A stretch of 64,000 nucleotides of DNA from Nocardioides marmotae (GTDB lineage: Bacteria; Actinomycetota; Actinomycetes; Propionibacteriales; Nocardioidaceae): positions 3,162,001-3,226,000 of the forward strand of contig NZ_CP053660.1 in assembly GCF_013177455.1 (NCBI RefSeq), read 5' to 3'. The notes beneath the pieces were generated by a model. It made no database searches. It saw nothing but the letters and a program-made list of their open reading frames with translations, and was not told the origin of the DNA. Position 1 is the first letter of the stretch. Each line of letters opens with the position of its first letter. Below are positions 1-8,094 of the stretch, in pieces. The translations under genes and the position numbers were made by a program.

Positions 1-38
1 CCGAAGTGGCACTCCTGCATGGGTCAGGAGCAGGCGAG

Positions 39-137
39 GCCACCTCGACCCTGCACGGGCGCCACCTCGACCCTGCACGGGTGCCACCTCGACCCTGCAC
101 GGGTGCCACCTCGACCCTGCACGGGTGCCACCTCGAC
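39..137. repeat. 22-bp tandem repeat array
   Basis: Four consecutive 22-bp units start at 39, 61, 83 and 105, with an 11-bp partial fifth at 127-137. The unit begins GCCACCTCGACC and continues CTGCACGGG. Copies 2 to 4 are identical and copy 1 differs only in its last base. The array lies just beyond the 3' end of the LCP gene, which is transcribed toward it. Nothing else is seen in 1-162. Its function is unknown. Confidence 0.95.
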
Positions 138-162
138 GGTGGGCGGTCGGTGGGAGCGGTCG

Positions 163-1092
163 TCAGCAGCCGCGGAGGGAGGCGTCGTCGCGGGCCGCGG
201 CGCCGTAGCGGCGGGCCTGGGCGACGAAGGGGCGGACGATCGAGGCGCCGTCCACGTTGCCGATGGAGCCGCCGACCACGCAGGTGGTCACCTTCGCGGG
301 GTCGACGTGCGCGAGGGCCTGGCCGAGGCGGAACAGCTCCCCCGGCGGCAGGTCGGTGTGCATGTGCTCCAGGACGCTCAGCACGCCACGCTCGATGAAG
401 CCCGGCTCGTCGGCGCGGGCCCGCACGGCCTGCTGGATGCCGCGCAGCACGCGCTGCTGGTTGGCCGAGCGGTCGAAGTCGCCCCCGGCGAGCGTCTTGC
501 GGATCCGGGCGAAGGCCATGGCGCCGTACCCGTCGAGCTTGATCCGGCCACGGTCGAACCCGAGCGGCTTGAGGTTCTCATCGGAGAACGCACGCGGGTT
601 GCGCACGTGGATGCCGCCGATGTCGTCGACCATGTCCTCGAAGAAGGGGAAGCGCGTCACGAAGACGTAGTCGGGCTGCACGCCGACGAGGTTGCCGACG
701 GTGCGGCCCATCAGGCCCGGACCGCCGTAGGTGAGCGCCGAGTTGACCCGGCCGTAGCCGTGGCCGGGGATCGGCACCCAGGAGTCGCGGGGAATGCCGA
801 TGGCCACGGCCGAGCCGGTGCGGGTGTTGAGCCCGACGAGCTGGATGGCGTCGCCGCGCGCCCGGGTCATCTTCTCGCCGGGCCGGGCGTCGGAGCCGAC
901 CGCGAGGACCCACAGCACGTCGCGGTCGCGGACCGCCACGCCCTCGGCGCGGTCGGCCTGGACCAGCAGCACGTCGGTGCGGTGCACGGCGGCGTCGGGC
1001 ACGACGAGCGCCGCGGTCGCCAGCACCAGCGCGAGGACGCCGGCGCGCACCGAGCGCCGGAACGGTCGGAACGGTCGGAACGGAGCCGTCAT
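163..1092 (-). CDS. LytR-CpsA-Psr (LCP) family cell-wall protein
   Basis: This is a 309-residue membrane-anchored LCP protein. The family transfers undecaprenyl-linked glycopolymers (teichoic-acid-like or arabinogalactan-type) onto peptidoglycan outside the membrane. The N-terminus is basic (FRPFRPFRRS, encoded by a short DNA repeat) and is followed by one hydrophobic anchor. The catalytic core shows the family hallmarks: VGSDAR, then RGDAIQLVGLN, IPRDSWVPIPGHGYGRVNSA, and a later R-rich FARIRKTLAGGDFDRSANQQ segment with the conserved arginines. The ATG at 1092 is chosen because it forms an ATGA overlap with the stop of the upstream lipoprotein gene, implying translational coupling. An in-frame ATG 14 codons upstream would sit inside that gene. 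The acceptor polymer cannot be told from sequence. Confidence 0.9.
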   Translation of the reverse strand: MTAPFRPFRPFRRSVRAGVLALVLATAALVVPDAAVHRTDVLLVQADRAEGVAVRDRDVLWVLAVGSDARPGEKMTRARGDAIQLVGLNTRTGSAVAIGIPRDSWVPIPGHGYGRVNSALTYGGPGLMGRTVGNLVGVQPDYVFVTRFPFFEDMVDDIGGIHVRNPRAFSDENLKPLGFDRGRIKLDGYGAMAFARIRKTLAGGDFDRSANQQRVLRGIQQAVRARADEPGFIERGVLSVLEHMHTDLPPGELFRLGQALAHVDPAKVTTCVVGGSIGNVDGASIVRPFVAQARRYGAAARDDASLRGC

Positions 1093-1733
1093 CGAGCCCT
1101 CCCCCGGGAGACGTCGTAGCCGAAGACCTGCCACCCGCCGTTGCGCCAGGTCAGGTAGAGCCGTCCGGCGACCCGGTCGCGGCGGCGCACGTCGCCCTCG
1201 GTCTCGAAGACGAGGAGCACCCGCGCCGTCACGCCGGCGGGACGGCCGCGGACCGCGAGCACGTCGAGCCGCAGCTCACGCCGGCGTACGTCGACGCCGG
1301 TGATCCGTCCGGCGATCCCGACGTTCGTCATCAGCCGCAGGTCGCGCCGGGCCTCGTCCTTCGCCCCGCTGCTGAACCCGGGGAACGCCTGGCGGAACCC
1401 GCCCACCCGCGGGAAGTCCCCGCCGACGTACGCCGCGTCGAGCCAGCCGTCCACGACGCGGGCGACCTGGCGCTTCAGCGGCCGACGCCGGTCGGCGGCG
1501 AGCCGGCCGGTCACCCGGCCGATCGTCGTGGTCGTCGGCAGCGGGCCCTCGGGCGCCGGGGCCGCGGTCGTGTGCCGCTGGCCGGCGGTCCGGTCGCCTG
1601 CGGGCTCGTCGCCGTCGCCGGAGCACGCGGTCGCGCCCCAGGACAGGGCGAGGCTGAGGGTGAGCGCCGCCGCGGTCCTCGCCAGCGGCCGGCGGGCCCG
1701 GCGCGGCGCGGTCCCGCGGAGGGTGGTGGACAT
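1089..1733 (-). CDS. Putative lipoprotein, coupled to LCP gene
   Basis: This 214-residue predicted lipoprotein has no family I can name. An arginine-rich n-region is followed by a hydrophobic stretch ending at a Cys (GATAC-SGDGD), a slightly non-canonical lipobox. The mature part has a T/A/P-rich linker and then a basic domain (VDGWLDAAYVGGDFP, LRLDVLAVRGRPAGVTARVLLVFETEG, LYLTWRNGGWQVFGYDVSRG) whose alternating strands resemble an NTF2-like or Mce-associated fold. That fold is inference. The ATG at 1733 has a GGGAG about 10 nt upstream and starts exactly before the signal sequence; longer in-frame starts lack this. Its stop overlaps the LCP start by 4 bp, so it probably works with the LCP enzyme at the cell envelope. 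Confidence 0.75.
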   Translation of the reverse strand: MSTTLRGTAPRRARRPLARTAAALTLSLALSWGATACSGDGDEPAGDRTAGQRHTTAAPAPEGPLPTTTTIGRVTGRLAADRRRPLKRQVARVVDGWLDAAYVGGDFPRVGGFRQAFPGFSSGAKDEARRDLRLMTNVGIAGRITGVDVRRRELRLDVLAVRGRPAGVTARVLLVFETEGDVRRRDRVAGRLYLTWRNGGWQVFGYDVSRGRAR

Positions 1734-1944
1734 CCCTGGACCACTCCCTGGAAGCTCGTACGTCGATGAACCGGACCCATGCTCGCCCCGGGCCCCCTCC
1801 GACGGAGAAGCCACGCCGGTGTGCATCCGGTCATACCGTGCCCGATAGGCGACCCTGACCGGGGCATTTGCTTCCCCGGGGGACTAGCCTTGGCCACCGA
1901 CACACCCACCCCGCGCGCTCACTTGGGAAGAGGCGAAGCAAGTC

Positions 1945-4900
1945 GTGCCGCAGTCCTCTGGCAACCAGTCCTCCGAACGTTCCTCCGGCTCGGAGCCACC
2001 CGCAGACTTCGGAGCCAATGAGTGGCTCGTCGAGGAGATGCACGAGCAGTACAAGTTGGACCCCGGCAGCGTCGACCCGATGTGGGTGAAGTACTTCGCC
2101 GGGTCGGGCAACGGCTCGAGCAACGGCTCGAGCAAGGCCGCCGAGAAGCCCGCGGCGAAGGCCCCCGCCAAGCCTGCTGAGAAGCCTGCTGCGAAGGCTG
2201 CTGAGAAGCCCGCCGAGAAGAAGGCCGCCGACAAGCCGGCCGCCCCGGCGAAGGCCCAGCCCAAGGCCACCCCGCGACCGGAGACCAAGGCGGCCGAGCC
2301 CGCCAAGGGCACCTCCTCCCCCACGCCCAAGGAGTCGCGCCCCGCCGACCGCACCGAGGCCGCCGACGAGCCGTCGTACACCGTGCTGCGCGGCATCGCC
2401 GCGGCCACGGCGAAGAACATGGACATCTCGCTGTCGGTCCCGACCGCGACGTCGGTGCGCAACATCCCGGTCAAGCTGCTGTGGGACAACCGGATCGTCA
2501 TCAACGGCCACCTCGAGCGCGCGCGTGGCGGCAAGGTCTCCTTCACCCACCTCATCGGCTACGCCATCATCAAGGCGATCAAGGCGCTGCCGGCGATGAA
2601 CAACACCTACGACGAGGTCGACGGCAAGCCGACCATGGTGACCCCGCCGCACATCAACCTCGGCCTGGCCATCGACCAGGTCAAGGCCGACGGCAGCCGC
2701 CAGCTGGTCGCCCCCTCGATCAAGGGCTGCGAGTCCATGGACTTCGCGCAGTTCTGGACCGCCTATGAGGACATCGTCCGCAAGGCCAAGAACAACAAGC
2801 TGACGATGGAGGACTACTCCGGCACGACCGTCAGCCTCACCAACGTCGGCGGGCTCGGGACCAACAACTCCGTCCCGCGCCTGATGAAGGGCCAGGCGGC
2901 CATCATCGGCGTCGGCTCCATGGACTACCCGCCGGAGTTCCAGGGCGCCTCGCAGGAGACGATCGCGCGCAACGCGATCTCCCGGATCCTGACGATGACC
3001 TCGACCTACGACCACCGCGTCATCCAGGGCGCGCAGTCGGGTGAGTTCCTCGGCCAGGTCGCCAAGTACCTCCTGGGCCAGGACGGGTTCTACGACGAGA
3101 TCTTCCGCTCGCTGCGGATCCCCTACGAGCCGATCCGCTGGAACGCCGACGTCTCGGCCTCCCACGACGACGAGATCGACAAGCAGGCCCGGATCCTCGA
3201 GCTGATCCACGCCTACCGCGTGCGCGGCCACCTGATGGCCGACACCGACCCGCTGGAGTACCGCCAGCGCAGCCACCCCGACCTGCGCATCGAGTCCCAC
3301 GGCCTGACCCTGTGGGACCTCGACCGCGAGTTCCCCACCGGCTCCTTCGGTGGCGAGGGCCGGCGCTTCATGAAGCTGCGCCACATCCTCGGCACGCTGC
3401 GTGACTCCTACTGCCGCACCACCGGCATCGAGTACATGCACATCATGGATCCCGAGCAGCGCCAGTGGATCCAGGAGCGCGTCGAGCAGCCGCACAAGAA
3501 GCCGCCGCGCGAGGAGCAGCTGCGGATCCTGCTGAAGCTCAACCAGGCCGAGGCCTTCGAGACCTTCCTGCAGACCAAGTTCGTCGGCCAGAAGCGCTTC
3601 TCCCTCGAGGGCGGCGAGACGACGATCCCGGTCATCGACGAGATCTGCGAGGCCGCCGCCCAGGCCGACCTCGACGAGGTCGCGATCGGCATGGCCCACC
3701 GCGGTCGCCTCAACGTGCTCGCCAACATCGTGGGCAAGAAGTACTCCCAGATCTTCCGGGAGTTCGAGGGCAACATCGACCCGCGGACCGTCCAGGGCTC
3801 CGGCGACGTGAAGTACCACCTCGGCGCCGAGGGCGAGTTCGAGGCCGACTCCGGTGACCGGATCAAGGTCTCGGTCGCGGCGAACCCCTCCCACCTCGAG
3901 GCGGTCGACCCGGTGCTCGAGGGCATCGCCCGAGCCAAGCAGGACGTGCTCGACCGGGGCGCCGACTACCCCGTGCTGCCGCTGCTCGTCCACGGCGACG
4001 CGGCGTTCGCGGGCCAGGGCGTCGTCGCCGAGACGCTGAACCTCTCCCAGCTGCGCGGCTACCGCACCGGCGGCACGATCCACCTGATCGTCAACAACCA
4101 GGTCGGGTTCACCACCTCGCCGGGCTCCTCGCGGTCCTCCCTCTACGCCACCGACGTGGCGCGGATGGTCCAGGCGCCGATCTTCCACGTCAACGGCGAC
4201 GACCCGGAGGCGTGCATCCGCGTCGCCCGGCTCGCCTTCGAGTACCGCCAGGCGTTCAACAAGGACGTCGTCATCGACCTCGTCTGCTACCGCCGCCGCG
4301 GTCACAACGAGGGCGACGACCCGTCGTACACCCAGCCGCTGATGTACGACCTCATCGAGCAGAAGCGCTCGGTCCGCAAGCTCTACACCGAGTCCCTCAT
4401 CGGCCGTGGCGACATCACGGTGGAGGAGGCCGAGCAGGTCCTGCGCGACTACCAGCAGCAGCTCGAGCGGGTCTTCACCGAGGTGCGCGAGGCCAGCACC
4501 CAGCCCTCGGAGTGGACGACCGTCCCGGACTACCCGGACAAGCCGGCCGGCGAGGCGCGCACCGCGATCTCCCCGGAGGTCCTCAAGCGGATCTCGGACG
4601 CCTACACCACGCCGCCGGACGGCTTCACCGTCCACCCGAAGGTGATGCCGCAGCTGCAGCGCCGGGCGCAGGCGATCACCGACGGCCCGATCGACTGGGG
4701 CACCGGCGAGATCCTCGCCTTCGGTGCGCTCCTCATGGACGGGCGGCCGGTCCGCCTGGCCGGCCAGGACTCGCGCCGCGGCACCTTCGTGCAGCGGTTC
4801 GCGACGATCATCGACCGGACCAACGCCGATGAGTGGACCCCGCTGAGCTCACTCACCGAGGACCAGGCGAAGTTCCACGTCTACGACTCGCTGCTCTCGG

Positions 4901-5709
4901 AGTACGCCGCGCTCGGCTTCGAGTACGGCTACTCGGTGGCCCGCCCCGAGGCGCTGGTGCTGTGGGAGGCGCAGTTCGGTGACTTCGTCAACGGCGCCCA
5001 GACGGTCATCGACGAGTTCATCACCTCCGGCGAGAGCAAGTGGAACCAGCAGTCCGGCGTGGTCCTGCTGCTGCCGCACGGCTACGAGGGCCAGGGCGCG
5101 GACCACTCCTCCGCGCGGATCGAGCGGTTCCTGACCATGGCCGCCGACGAGGCGTTCGTCGTCGCGCAGCCCAGCAGCCCGGCGTCGTACTTCCACCTGC
5201 TGCGCCAGCACGCGCTCGGCGAGCGGCACCGCCCGCTGATCGTCTTCACGCCGAAGTCGATGCTCAAGCGCAAGGAGGCCGCCTCGCAGCCCTCGGAGTT
5301 CACCGAGGGGACGTTCCGTCCCTTCGTCGGCGACGCCGCCGCGGACCCCGAGAAGGTCGACACGCTGCTGCTGTGCTCGGGTCGCGTGACCTGGGACCTC
5401 ATGGTCGAGCGGGGCAAGCAGGAGCAGGGCGAGCGCTTCGCGATCGGCCGGGTCGAGCAGCTCTACCCGCGCCCGATCGACGACATCAAGGCCGAGATCG
5501 CCCGCTACCCCCACCTCAAGGAGGTGCGCTGGGTGCAGGACGAGCCGCGCAACATGGGTCCGTGGCCGCACTACCAGCTCAACGTGTGGCCCGAGGTCGA
5601 CGCGAAGGTGGTCCCGGTGACCCGCCCGGCGTCCTCCTCGCCCGCCGTCGGCACGGTCAAGCGGCACCAGGCCGAGCAGAAGGAGCTGCTGGCGCAGGCC
5701 TTCGCCTGA
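1945..5709 (+). CDS. kgd: Multifunctional 2-oxoglutarate dehydrogenase/decarboxylase (Kgd, SucA-SucB fusion)
   Basis: A 1254-residue single-chain enzyme of the TCA cycle, close to the ~1230 residues of mycobacterial KGD. Order: an E1 N-terminal segment (about 22-52, NEWLVEEMHEQYKLDP); an Ala/Lys/Pro-rich linker (about 60-140); an E2-type succinyltransferase domain (about 145-375) with the catalytic His in DHRVIQGA near 357; then the thiamine-diphosphate E1 domain with GDAAFAGQG (~683) and NNQVGF (~716), the transketolase pyrimidine domain and the OGDH C-terminal domain. No lipoyl domain is present, as is usual for this class. It converts 2-oxoglutarate to succinyl-CoA (with E3 and lipoyl partners), or to succinate semialdehyde or 2-hydroxy-3-oxoadipate. 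The start is GTG at 1945. No FHA regulator (GarA) gene is in view. Confidence 0.97.
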   Translation: MPQSSGNQSSERSSGSEPPADFGANEWLVEEMHEQYKLDPGSVDPMWVKYFAGSGNGSSNGSSKAAEKPAAKAPAKPAEKPAAKAAEKPAEKKAADKPAAPAKAQPKATPRPETKAAEPAKGTSSPTPKESRPADRTEAADEPSYTVLRGIAAATAKNMDISLSVPTATSVRNIPVKLLWDNRIVINGHLERARGGKVSFTHLIGYAIIKAIKALPAMNNTYDEVDGKPTMVTPPHINLGLAIDQVKADGSRQLVAPSIKGCESMDFAQFWTAYEDIVRKAKNNKLTMEDYSGTTVSLTNVGGLGTNNSVPRLMKGQAAIIGVGSMDYPPEFQGASQETIARNAISRILTMTSTYDHRVIQGAQSGEFLGQVAKYLLGQDGFYDEIFRSLRIPYEPIRWNADVSASHDDEIDKQARILELIHAYRVRGHLMADTDPLEYRQRSHPDLRIESHGLTLWDLDREFPTGSFGGEGRRFMKLRHILGTLRDSYCRTTGIEYMHIMDPEQRQWIQERVEQPHKKPPREEQLRILLKLNQAEAFETFLQTKFVGQKRFSLEGGETTIPVIDEICEAAAQADLDEVAIGMAHRGRLNVLANIVGKKYSQIFREFEGNIDPRTVQGSGDVKYHLGAEGEFEADSGDRIKVSVAANPSHLEAVDPVLEGIARAKQDVLDRGADYPVLPLLVHGDAAFAGQGVVAETLNLSQLRGYRTGGTIHLIVNNQVGFTTSPGSSRSSLYATDVARMVQAPIFHVNGDDPEACIRVARLAFEYRQAFNKDVVIDLVCYRRRGHNEGDDPSYTQPLMYDLIEQKRSVRKLYTESLIGRGDITVEEAEQVLRDYQQQLERVFTEVREASTQPSEWTTVPDYPDKPAGEARTAISPEVLKRISDAYTTPPDGFTVHPKVMPQLQRRAQAITDGPIDWGTGEILAFGALLMDGRPVRLAGQDSRRGTFVQRFATIIDRTNADEWTPLSSLTEDQAKFHVYDSLLSEYAALGFEYGYSVARPEALVLWEAQFGDFVNGAQTVIDEFITSGESKWNQQSGVVLLLPHGYEGQGADHSSARIERFLTMAADEAFVVAQPSSPASYFHLLRQHALGERHRPLIVFTPKSMLKRKEAASQPSEFTEGTFRPFVGDAAADPEKVDTLLLCSGRVTWDLMVERGKQEQGERFAIGRVEQLYPRPIDDIKAEIARYPHLKEVRWVQDEPRNMGPWPHYQLNVWPEVDAKVVPVTRPASSSPAVGTVKRHQAEQKELLAQAFA

Positions 5710-5727
5710 CCGGTCGCGACACACGCA

Positions 5728-5768
5728 CGCGAGGTGGCCCCGTCCGTCAGGACGCGGGCCATCTCGCG
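5728..5768 (+). terminator. Hairpin between kgd and the downstream small gene
   Basis: An interrupted inverted repeat: CGCGAG (5728-5733), TGGCCC and GTCC on the left, GGAC, GGGCCA and CTCGCG (5763-5768) on the right, with a 4-nt loop GTCA. No U-tract follows. It could terminate or attenuate the kgd transcript, or protect its 3' end, before the gene at 5797. Confidence 0.55.
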
Positions 5769-5796
5769 TCTGGGGACCAGCACACGAGGAGACGAG

Positions 5797-5973
5797 ATGT
5801 ACTTCACCGATCGAGGCATCGAGGAGCTCGAGCGCCGCCGCGGCGAGGAGGAGGTCACCCTGGCCTGGCTCGCCGAGCAGCTGCAGGTGTTCACCGACAC
5901 CCACCCGGAGTTCGAGACGGCCGTGGAGCGTCTCGCCACGTGGCTGGCGAGACTGGACGACCCCGAGGACTGA
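5797..5973 (+). CDS. Small conserved actinobacterial protein linked to kgd (DUF6104-like)
   Basis: 58 residues, starting MYFTDRGIEELERRRGEEEV and ending in an acidic tail LARLDDPED. Its near-invariant MYFTDRGIEELE opening and its position just after the 2-oxoglutarate dehydrogenase gene match a small family I recall from Streptomyces, annotated DUF6104. No function is known. It is charged, probably helical, and has no signal peptide or membrane segment. A GAGGAGA ribosome-binding site precedes the ATG at 5797, which is why the 21-codon longer in-frame start is rejected. Linkage to kgd suggests, but does not show, a role with that enzyme. Confidence 0.8.
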   Translation: MYFTDRGIEELERRRGEEEVTLAWLAEQLQVFTDTHPEFETAVERLATWLARLDDPED

Positions 5974-5988
5974 CGCGATGATCGGGGG

Positions 5989-6645
5989 GTGACCGAGCCC
6001 TCCGCCGCTTCCTCGACCACCCCCTCGCCCGGAGCGCCGGCCTACCCGGCCGCGCCCTGGCCGATGACCGGGCAGCTGTTCGTCTCCCTCTTCCGCGTCC
6101 CGACCGCGGTCGACGAGATGCGCCCGGCCGGCGTGTACGGCGCCGCGTTCGTCTCCTACGAGGAGCCGAGCCCGCTGACCTACTCCGAGCTGCTGGTGGC
6201 CCGGCCGATCAAGGTGCCCGGGTCGCGCGGGCGCCGGGTCAGCATCACCGACATCTGGGTGGACTCCCCCGCCTCCGTCGCCGGCGGCCGTGAGCTGTGG
6301 GCGATCCCCAAGGACCTGTGCGACTTCACGTTGGAGTCCGAGCGCCGCGGCCCGTTCGCCCGCACGGAGTGGTCGGCCTCGCTGGACCGCCGCCCGATCG
6401 CCAGCGCCCGGTTCACCGACGCCGCCGGCCTCGCGCCCCGCGTGCCGTTCAAGGGCCAGACCTGGCAGCCCGGCATCGCCGACACCGACCACGAGGATCG
6501 CCGCGCGACCCTGCAGGGGACGACGAAGGCGATGCCGTGCTGGGGCGCCTGGGAGTTCGACCCCGACGGCCCGCTCGGCTGGCTCGCCGGCCGCCGCGCG
6601 ATCGCGTCGTTCCGGATGAACGCCTTCCAGATGTCCTTCGGCTGA
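5989..6645 (+). CDS. Acetoacetate decarboxylase family protein
   Basis: A 218-residue protein of the acetoacetate decarboxylase-like fold. The diagnostic segment is SVAGGRELWAIPKDLCDF: in true decarboxylases the GREL-x-G-x-PK lysine forms the Schiff base with the substrate, and a Lys is present here. A second family feature is the C-terminal segment with P-F-K-G and F-RMNAFQMSFG. The Ala/Pro/Ser-rich first ~25 residues look disordered. Start is GTG at 5989, 15 nt after the preceding stop. Many family members act on other beta-keto acids or are uncharacterised, so the substrate is open. Its stop codon abuts the stop of the convergent small gene. Confidence 0.8.
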   Translation: MTEPSAASSTTPSPGAPAYPAAPWPMTGQLFVSLFRVPTAVDEMRPAGVYGAAFVSYEEPSPLTYSELLVARPIKVPGSRGRRVSITDIWVDSPASVAGGRELWAIPKDLCDFTLESERRGPFARTEWSASLDRRPIASARFTDAAGLAPRVPFKGQTWQPGIADTDHEDRRATLQGTTKAMPCWGAWEFDPDGPLGWLAGRRAIASFRMNAFQMSFG

Positions 6646-6873
6646 TCAACCCTCCGGGAGCTCCTCGGCGGGGTCGTCCGCCTCCTGCGAGGCACGCCGG
6701 GCGGCGTCGCGGAGCTCGAAGACCTCGGTGGCCAGCCCGCCGAGCGCGCCGGCGACGTCGCGCACGGCACGGGTGAGGATCGTGGTCACCTCGCCGATGG
6801 TGGTCGCGGTCGCCTCGACCGCACCCTGCACGGCGTCCTTGCGGATCTCGGCCTTGCTCAGGTGGTCCTTCAT
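6646..6873 (-). CDS. Small hypothetical protein
   Basis: 75 residues, not recognised. It begins MKDHLSKAEIRKDAVQGAVE, has a mildly hydrophobic Ala/Val/Thr-rich helical middle (ATATTIGEVTTILTRAVRDVAGAL) and an acidic end. It has no clear signal peptide or Cys residues. It is convergent with the acetoacetate-decarboxylase-like gene, with stop codons directly adjacent, and lies 25 bp downstream of the desaturase stop on the same strand. It looks real from codon position GC and a compact reading frame, but no function can be given. Confidence 0.6.
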   Translation of the reverse strand: MKDHLSKAEIRKDAVQGAVEATATTIGEVTTILTRAVRDVAGALGGLATEVFELRDAARRASQEADDPAEELPEG

Positions 6874-6898
6874 GGCTGCCAGTGTGGCGGGGCCGCCC

Positions 6899-8065
6899 TC
6901 AGGCGGCCACCACCGTCTCGTCCGCCTGCGCGGTCGCGACGTCCGCGCTGCGCCGGTCGGGCAGGGCGAACCGGCAGATCTTCCGCGCGACGCTGAACAG
7001 CTGCTTGCCCAGCGGTCCGTTGTTGTACGGCAGCTCGTAGCGCTCGCAGATCTCCTGGACCTGCTCGGCGATCTCCGGGTAGCGCCGGGCCGGCAGGTCG
7101 GGGAAGAGGTGGTGCTCGATCTGGTGGCTGAGGTTGCCGGTCATCACGTGGAAGAGCTTCCCGCCGGTGATGTTGGCCGAGCCGAGCAGCTGGCGGAAGT
7201 ACCACTGGCCGCGGCTCTCGTCCTCGCACTCCTCCTGGGAGAAGGTCGCCACGCCGGCCGGGAAGTGGCCGCAGAAGATGATGTTGAACGCCCACACGTT
7301 GCGGACCAGGTTGGCGGTCGCGTTGCCCGCGAAGGTCAGCGGGAAGAGCGGGCCGGTCAGCGCGGGGAACAGCACGTAGTCCTTGAGCGCCTGGCGCCGC
7401 ACCTTGCGCATGATCCCGGCGTGCAGGGCCTTGTTGTCCTCGATCTTGCGCTTGCCCGCGACGAGGTTCTCCACCTCGAGGTCGTGCATCGCCACGCCCC
7501 ACTCGAAGAAGACCATCAGCAGGAACGCGTAGACCGGGTTGCCGAGGTAGTAGGGGTGCCACGGCTGGTCCTCGTCCATCCGCAGGACGCCGTAGCCGAT
7601 GTCGCGGTCCTTGCCGAGGATGTTGGTGTAGGTGTGGTGGATGTAGTTGTGGCTGTACTTCCACTGCTCGCTGGGGCACACGTTGTCCCACTCATACATC
7701 CGCGAGCTCAGGCCGGGATCGCCCATCCAGTCGTACTGGCCGTGCATGACGTTGTGCCCGATCTCCATGTTGTCGAGGATCTTGGAGACGCTGAGCGAGG
7801 CGACGGCGAGCGGCCACGCCGGCGGCAGGTAGAACAGGGCCCGGCCGGCGGCCTCGAAGGCGCGCTGGGCCTTCACGACGTTGCGGATGTACGTCGCGTC
7901 GTCCTCGCCGAGCTCGGCGAGCACCCGCTGGCGGATGGCGTCCATCTCCGCACCGAAGGTCTCGAGCTGCTCGGCGGTGAGCCGACCCGTGATCGGGCCG
8001 GCGGGCGCGTCGGTGGCGGTGTCGGTGGCGGTGTCGGTGGTCGGGGCGTGCTGGGTGGTGGTCAT
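6899..8065 (-). CDS. Membrane acyl-CoA/fatty acid desaturase (DesA3-like)
   Basis: A 388-residue non-haem di-iron membrane desaturase that introduces a cis double bond into acyl chains. All three histidine boxes are present: HNVMH (104-108), HNYIHH (139-144) and HQIEHH (314-319). Hydrophobic stretches lie between boxes 1-2 and 2-3. The first ~25 residues are a low-complexity Thr/Asp/Ala tail from a short DNA repeat. ATG at 8065 is the only start that excludes upstream noise. The gene follows the ferredoxin reductase by 29 bp and is very likely co-transcribed with it, as DesA3 (Rv3229c) and Rv3230c are in M. tuberculosis. Divergent FabR/DesT-like gene 9319-9948 probably regulates the pair. Confidence 0.92.
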   Translation of the reverse strand: MTTTQHAPTTDTATDTATDAPAGPITGRLTAEQLETFGAEMDAIRQRVLAELGEDDATYIRNVVKAQRAFEAAGRALFYLPPAWPLAVASLSVSKILDNMEIGHNVMHGQYDWMGDPGLSSRMYEWDNVCPSEQWKYSHNYIHHTYTNILGKDRDIGYGVLRMDEDQPWHPYYLGNPVYAFLLMVFFEWGVAMHDLEVENLVAGKRKIEDNKALHAGIMRKVRRQALKDYVLFPALTGPLFPLTFAGNATANLVRNVWAFNIIFCGHFPAGVATFSQEECEDESRGQWYFRQLLGSANITGGKLFHVMTGNLSHQIEHHLFPDLPARRYPEIAEQVQEICERYELPYNNGPLGKQLFSVARKICRFALPDRRSADVATAQADETVVAA

Positions 8066-8094
8066 GGTGGTCCTTCCGCTGGTTCGGGCGGTGG

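Noticed and set aside
39..137. CRISPR array
   Set aside because: Units are directly tandem with no unique spacers and no cas gene is nearby. The same applies to 47265-47428 and 37624-37697.
1974..1983. GAACGTTC motif as a LexA box
   Set aside because: It lacks the TCGAAC-N4-GTTCGA spacing and lies within the kgd coding sequence.
1831..4635. A 934-codon open frame antisense to kgd
   Set aside because: It mirrors the third-position GC bias of kgd, has a low-complexity Leu/Gly/Val/Arg composition and covers clearly conserved kgd domains, so it is a shadow of that gene.
7995..8050. GGTGTCGGTGGC-type tandem repeats
   Set aside because: They are within the desaturase coding region and encode its Thr/Asp/Ala tail; simple low-complexity coding repeat.
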